Of a DNA stretch of 64,000 nucleotides, positions 60,770 through 64,000 are shown piece by piece. This DNA comes from Allantophomopsis cytisporea (lineage: Eukaryota; Ascomycota; Leotiomycetes; Phacidiales; Phacidiaceae), in NCBI GenBank assembly GCA_024752435.1, contig CP103022.1:868001-932000 (forward strand). The letters run 5' to 3'. The notes beneath the pieces are model-generated. The model saw only the letters and a list, made by a program, of their open reading frames with translations. It made no database searches and was not told the origin of the DNA. The translations under genes were made by a program, and so were the position numbers. How positions within the stretch are numbered: position 1 is the stretch's first letter; every line of letters begins with the position of its first letter.

Positions 60770-63606
60770 ATGCCACGTTCTTTCAGTGATGAGACATCGC
60801 ATAAGCAGAGCATCATGAATGTTGACTCGGCTTCGAGCGCAGGTTCTGGACCGGCTCCTAACCAGCGCAAGGAACGAGGAGCTATCGCCGCGCAGGTGAG
60901 CCTCAAACGCCCAGTGCCAGAAAATAGGCGCTGGAAATCTATTAAGAACCTGTCGGACAATGACTGATACTACTATGAAAGGCATGCGATACTTGCAGAT
61001 CAAGGAAACAGAGGTGTGACGAACAGCGTCCCAAGTGTGGTCTCTGTCAACGCATGAAGATCGACTGTAGATACAGAGAACCACTTCCAACAAAGTATGT
61101 GCTATTGAACCACCTGAAACCGCTCATCTGTATGCCCAGTACATCTAATGATTGGATCCAGGAAAGACAAGACGCTCATAGAGATCTTAGACCGATTAAC
61201 TCGTCTGGAGAACAAGATTGACTCGCTCCCAGGAGTTCAAACTCAAGGGCAGCAGCCAGTGATGGGGTTCACACCAACGCAGAGCTCCTCTTCAAGCCAA
61301 ATATCCTTTGCCCCTGACCGTACCGGGTCGTTGTCTTATAGTACAGCCTACAGTAATCGATCACAAATGAGTTCAGGGCAAAATGTGCGAAGCCAACCAT
61401 ACCGACATGCGTCTGCCGCACATAAAATGCTGACTTGGCCAGCCATCGAGCAACTACTTGTGCAGGCCATGCCTTCAAATATTGTGGACATAAAGAGCCT
61501 AGAGCAAGAGGGGTCTGCGTTCATCATACGATTGCAGAAAGGGAGTCCGAACCTACCGCTCGATGAATTTGTCCCCGAGTCCCCGTTCGTGGGCATGCAA
61601 TCCCAGGCTAATCGGAAGGCCGGAGGGGGTCCCCGAGTCACATTTCCGGCCCTCGATTTCGTGACCATGGATCGACTGGCGAACGCGTATTTTGATACTT
61701 TCAATTTTTTATATCCGTTCATGGACCGTCAAAACTTCCTTACCGAAACTCTCAACCGAGTATACAACGAAGGTTTTAACGGCGATACCGACTCTGTGAT
61801 TGCCCTTCTTATATTCGCACTCGGAGAGCTCGCCATGGCAGGAACTGGGGGGAAATCTGTTGAGACCAATGATAATCGAGTCAGCGGTTTGAAGGGTGGA
61901 ACACTTGAGCGACCTCCCGGACTCTCCTTATTCAACGAAGCACGAAAGAGGCTCGGATTCGTCATGACAGAATGCGATCTTGAGAACGTACAAATTTTCT
62001 CTTTAGCAGCGTACGTGCCATAACCTGATGATTTAGGAGTCAAGCTGATGATTGGTTAGGTTGTACTATCAGTCTTGCTCGAGACATGTTGTGGGTGATA
62101 TCGCCATTCTTCTTTGTTTTTATGCCATCTAAACGGATCTACAGGACTTTTGGAGGCTTACCGTGAATGCTTCGAATGCATGCGCTGTTTTGATCACGAC
62201 GTATGTATAGAAACCTAATGCCAAGAATTACGACTAGCTAATAGGGTATATAGCAACCACATTGACTGGACTTCACCAAAAGGTGATCTTATTAAGCGAG
62301 CATATTGGCATTGTATGATTATGGAAACGTGAGCTTTCACAAATCCTTCTGAGATTGTGAAATACTAACTTTATACAGTGGCCTACTCCTAGAACTAGAT
62401 CTCCCTGTAACAAGTCTTTTCAGGCTAGAGGATCGGGTAGGACTTCCAAGCTTTGATGGAAACTACTGTGAACAAGACTATCGTGGCAACCAGCTTTCGC
62501 ATTTCGAGAAGCATTACGCTTCCCAGCTTGCTTTGCGCCGACTTTGTGCGACTCTGCATAATGACATCAACTTATGTAAGTGTGTTTCAACTTTCAATAA
62601 CGCTTGTGAATTGGGCTTGTTGGGGTATTGTCACTTTCTGCAATTGATAGTGACCATGTGTAGCAAGCACTATGGGCCTTTTCTTGATGATATCAACTAC
62701 ATCTTGAATAAACACTTAGCAGGATTTTAATCTTGACAAGGGCTGACGAGCTACAGCCATGAGCGGTAACCTCGACACTCAGACAGAACCGAACGAAGAT
62801 TTTTCAGGCCCATCAATTGACACACTGAAGCGATTGGCAGCTTCTTTAACACAATGGCTTGATATACTCCCTCCAGCATTGCGGTGGCCAGAAGAAGATC
62901 CAACGTCGATGCCGATGAATATTGCGGTTGGGCCATACGGCCAGATTGTTGATCCAGCCTTAAGTAATAGCCGCCGACCTCTAAACAACTCCAAAATGTT
63001 CAATACGAGCCTACATATCGAACCAATGCATTACGAGTACGCATATGATGTACAAACCGCCCTTCTTCGCACACGGTACTATTATGCCAAGTACATGGTT
63101 TACCGGCCGTTTGTTTACAAAGCGCTTCATTTCCCGGAACAGATGACTGGCGAAGATCTGGAAGGTGCTGCCCAATGCTTGAGAGCTTGTCTGCGTTGGC
63201 CTATATGCATGTCTCCTACCGCCCACCGCAAACGCCTCGTTCCATACCTCTTCTGCTGGTCGCAGAATTTTCTCGGCATCTTACTCATTCTACATCTCTC
63301 GCGCTATGCTCCTTGTCTGGTGCATATCAGACAAACATTGTGTGGTGCCAATTTCGAGGAAGAGGTGGCGCAGAGTGTGATGCTGATGCTTGAATGGATC
63401 CGAGATCTAAAAAGTAGCGACCCTATCGCTCTATGGTAAGCTGTTTTCTCTTCAGATCGTTCAAAGATATGAACTTTCATATTCTGTTCTCCGTTTGAGT
63501 ATAAGTTATATCATTATCTTCTAAGCACTGAATTTACATAAGACTGACGAATTCTGTGCGCAGGTGCTGGAACATTATCAAAGGCGTTTATCAGTTGGAT
63601 GAATAG
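60770..63606 (+). CDS. Zn2Cys6 transcription factor with fungal-specific TF domain
   Basis: Nine exons, 60770-60895, 60982-61094, 61162-62010, 62060-62087, 62145-62200, 62254-62328, 62379-62575, 62757-63435 and 63564-63606, join in frame to 721 residues. The zinc cluster is C44-X2-C47-X6-C54-X6-C61-X2-C64-X6-C71, directly followed after an intron by a short coiled-coil-like LDRLTRLENKID. The fungal TF middle domain spans roughly residues 220-480 (FNFLYPFMDRQNF, LALYYQSCSRH across introns, LLLELDLP). A 28-base exon (62060-62087) is unusually small. Intron 7 is 181 bases, so an extra small exon there cannot be excluded. It sits at the right edge of the PKS block and is the closest candidate for its pathway-specific activator, though general roles are possible. 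Confidence 0.85.
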
Positions 63607-64000
63607 AAGAACGCACACTTAAATGACGCTCCACGATTCAAATACACAAAAGCGCATTCACGCTGGTTGGGACATCGGTATTCATAATGAGGTGGGCAAA
63701 AGCAAGAGTCACAAAAGTCTATCTTCGAAAAAAATGAATTCCAAGTGCTGGTGCGGCGTCACCAATATTTGAAACAGATATTTAATTGAGGAAGGAAGGC
63801 CGAGCGTGTGTTGAGTAAATCGTATTTATGTCGTCGATGATTGATGATAGTGTGCCTTACCCTCCTCTTTCCAGGCTTGGGTGATTGCATACTGCATGGT
63901 CAGTGGATACCAACCATGGAGGCGGATTGAGATTGGATCTATAGATAGGCAAACTCATGACTACACTTAATTTTTATCCCTCTCCCGATGTACGTGGCGA
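63607..64000. other. Downstream region to the window edge
   Basis: About 0.4 kb after the regulator stop. No gene is seen; it is probably 3' UTR and spacer. Confidence 0.6.

Noticed and set aside
1..64000. tRNA genes, CRISPR arrays, long terminal repeats or transposase genes
   Set aside because: No cloverleaf-like B-box sequence, regularly spaced repeats, or transposase/reverse transcriptase motifs were noticed by eye. A tRNA scan and repeat search could still find weak cases.

Overview
The window looks like chromosomal DNA of a filamentous ascomycete (Pezizomycotina, possibly a leotiomycete). Genes are split by short introns of about 44 to 110 bases with GTRNGT donors and CTRAY branch sites. 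The gene families (Zn2Cys6 regulators, a highly reducing polyketide synthase, DHA2 and sugar-porter MFS proteins) are typical of that group. The order is inferred from family resemblance only. Exon coordinates were worked out by eye; every model given as intact closes in frame.

Left part (1-19037), housekeeping side: a gene-free stretch of nearly 8 kb leads into a PCL-type cyclin gene (7910-9319). A small secreted GH45/expansin-like protein follows (12710-13272). A peroxisomal 2,4-dienoyl-CoA reductase with a C-terminal AKL signal (14791-15861, minus) is head-to-head with an ATG33-like mitophagy gene (16195-16840). A membrane-anchored DUF3445 protein is at 17467-19037 (minus).

Middle part (21577-34819), reductase, regulator and sugar/polyol block: a LovC-type trans-enoyl reductase (21577-22623), a Zn2Cys6 regulator (23447-26048, minus), a sugar transporter pseudogene with two in-frame stops (27087-28824), a sorbitol/xylitol dehydrogenase (30005-31273, minus) and a divergent intact sugar/polyol transporter (32618-34819). 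The spacer between the last two carries repeated ATCCGAT elements, and related TCGGATC half-sites lie in front of the pseudogene.

Right part (36643-63606), polyketide cluster: a cytochrome P450, a DHA2 exporter, a highly reducing PKS of 3153 residues ending in a carnitine-acyltransferase-type domain (42584-52330), a second DHA2 exporter, an alpha/beta hydrolase that appears frameshifted, and a second Zn2Cys6 regulator (60770-63606).

How it may work together: the PKS has no thioesterase but ends in an acyltransferase of the type known to release chains onto alcohol acceptors. Its built-in enoyl reductase has lost family signature residues, while a LovC-type reductase lies about 20 kb away. 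A polyol dehydrogenase and sugar-porter genes sit beside the PKS. Together these suggest a sugar- or polyol-linked, methylated, reduced polyketide pathway; this is inference and the product is unknown. No tRNA, rRNA, CRISPR array or intact transposon was seen.
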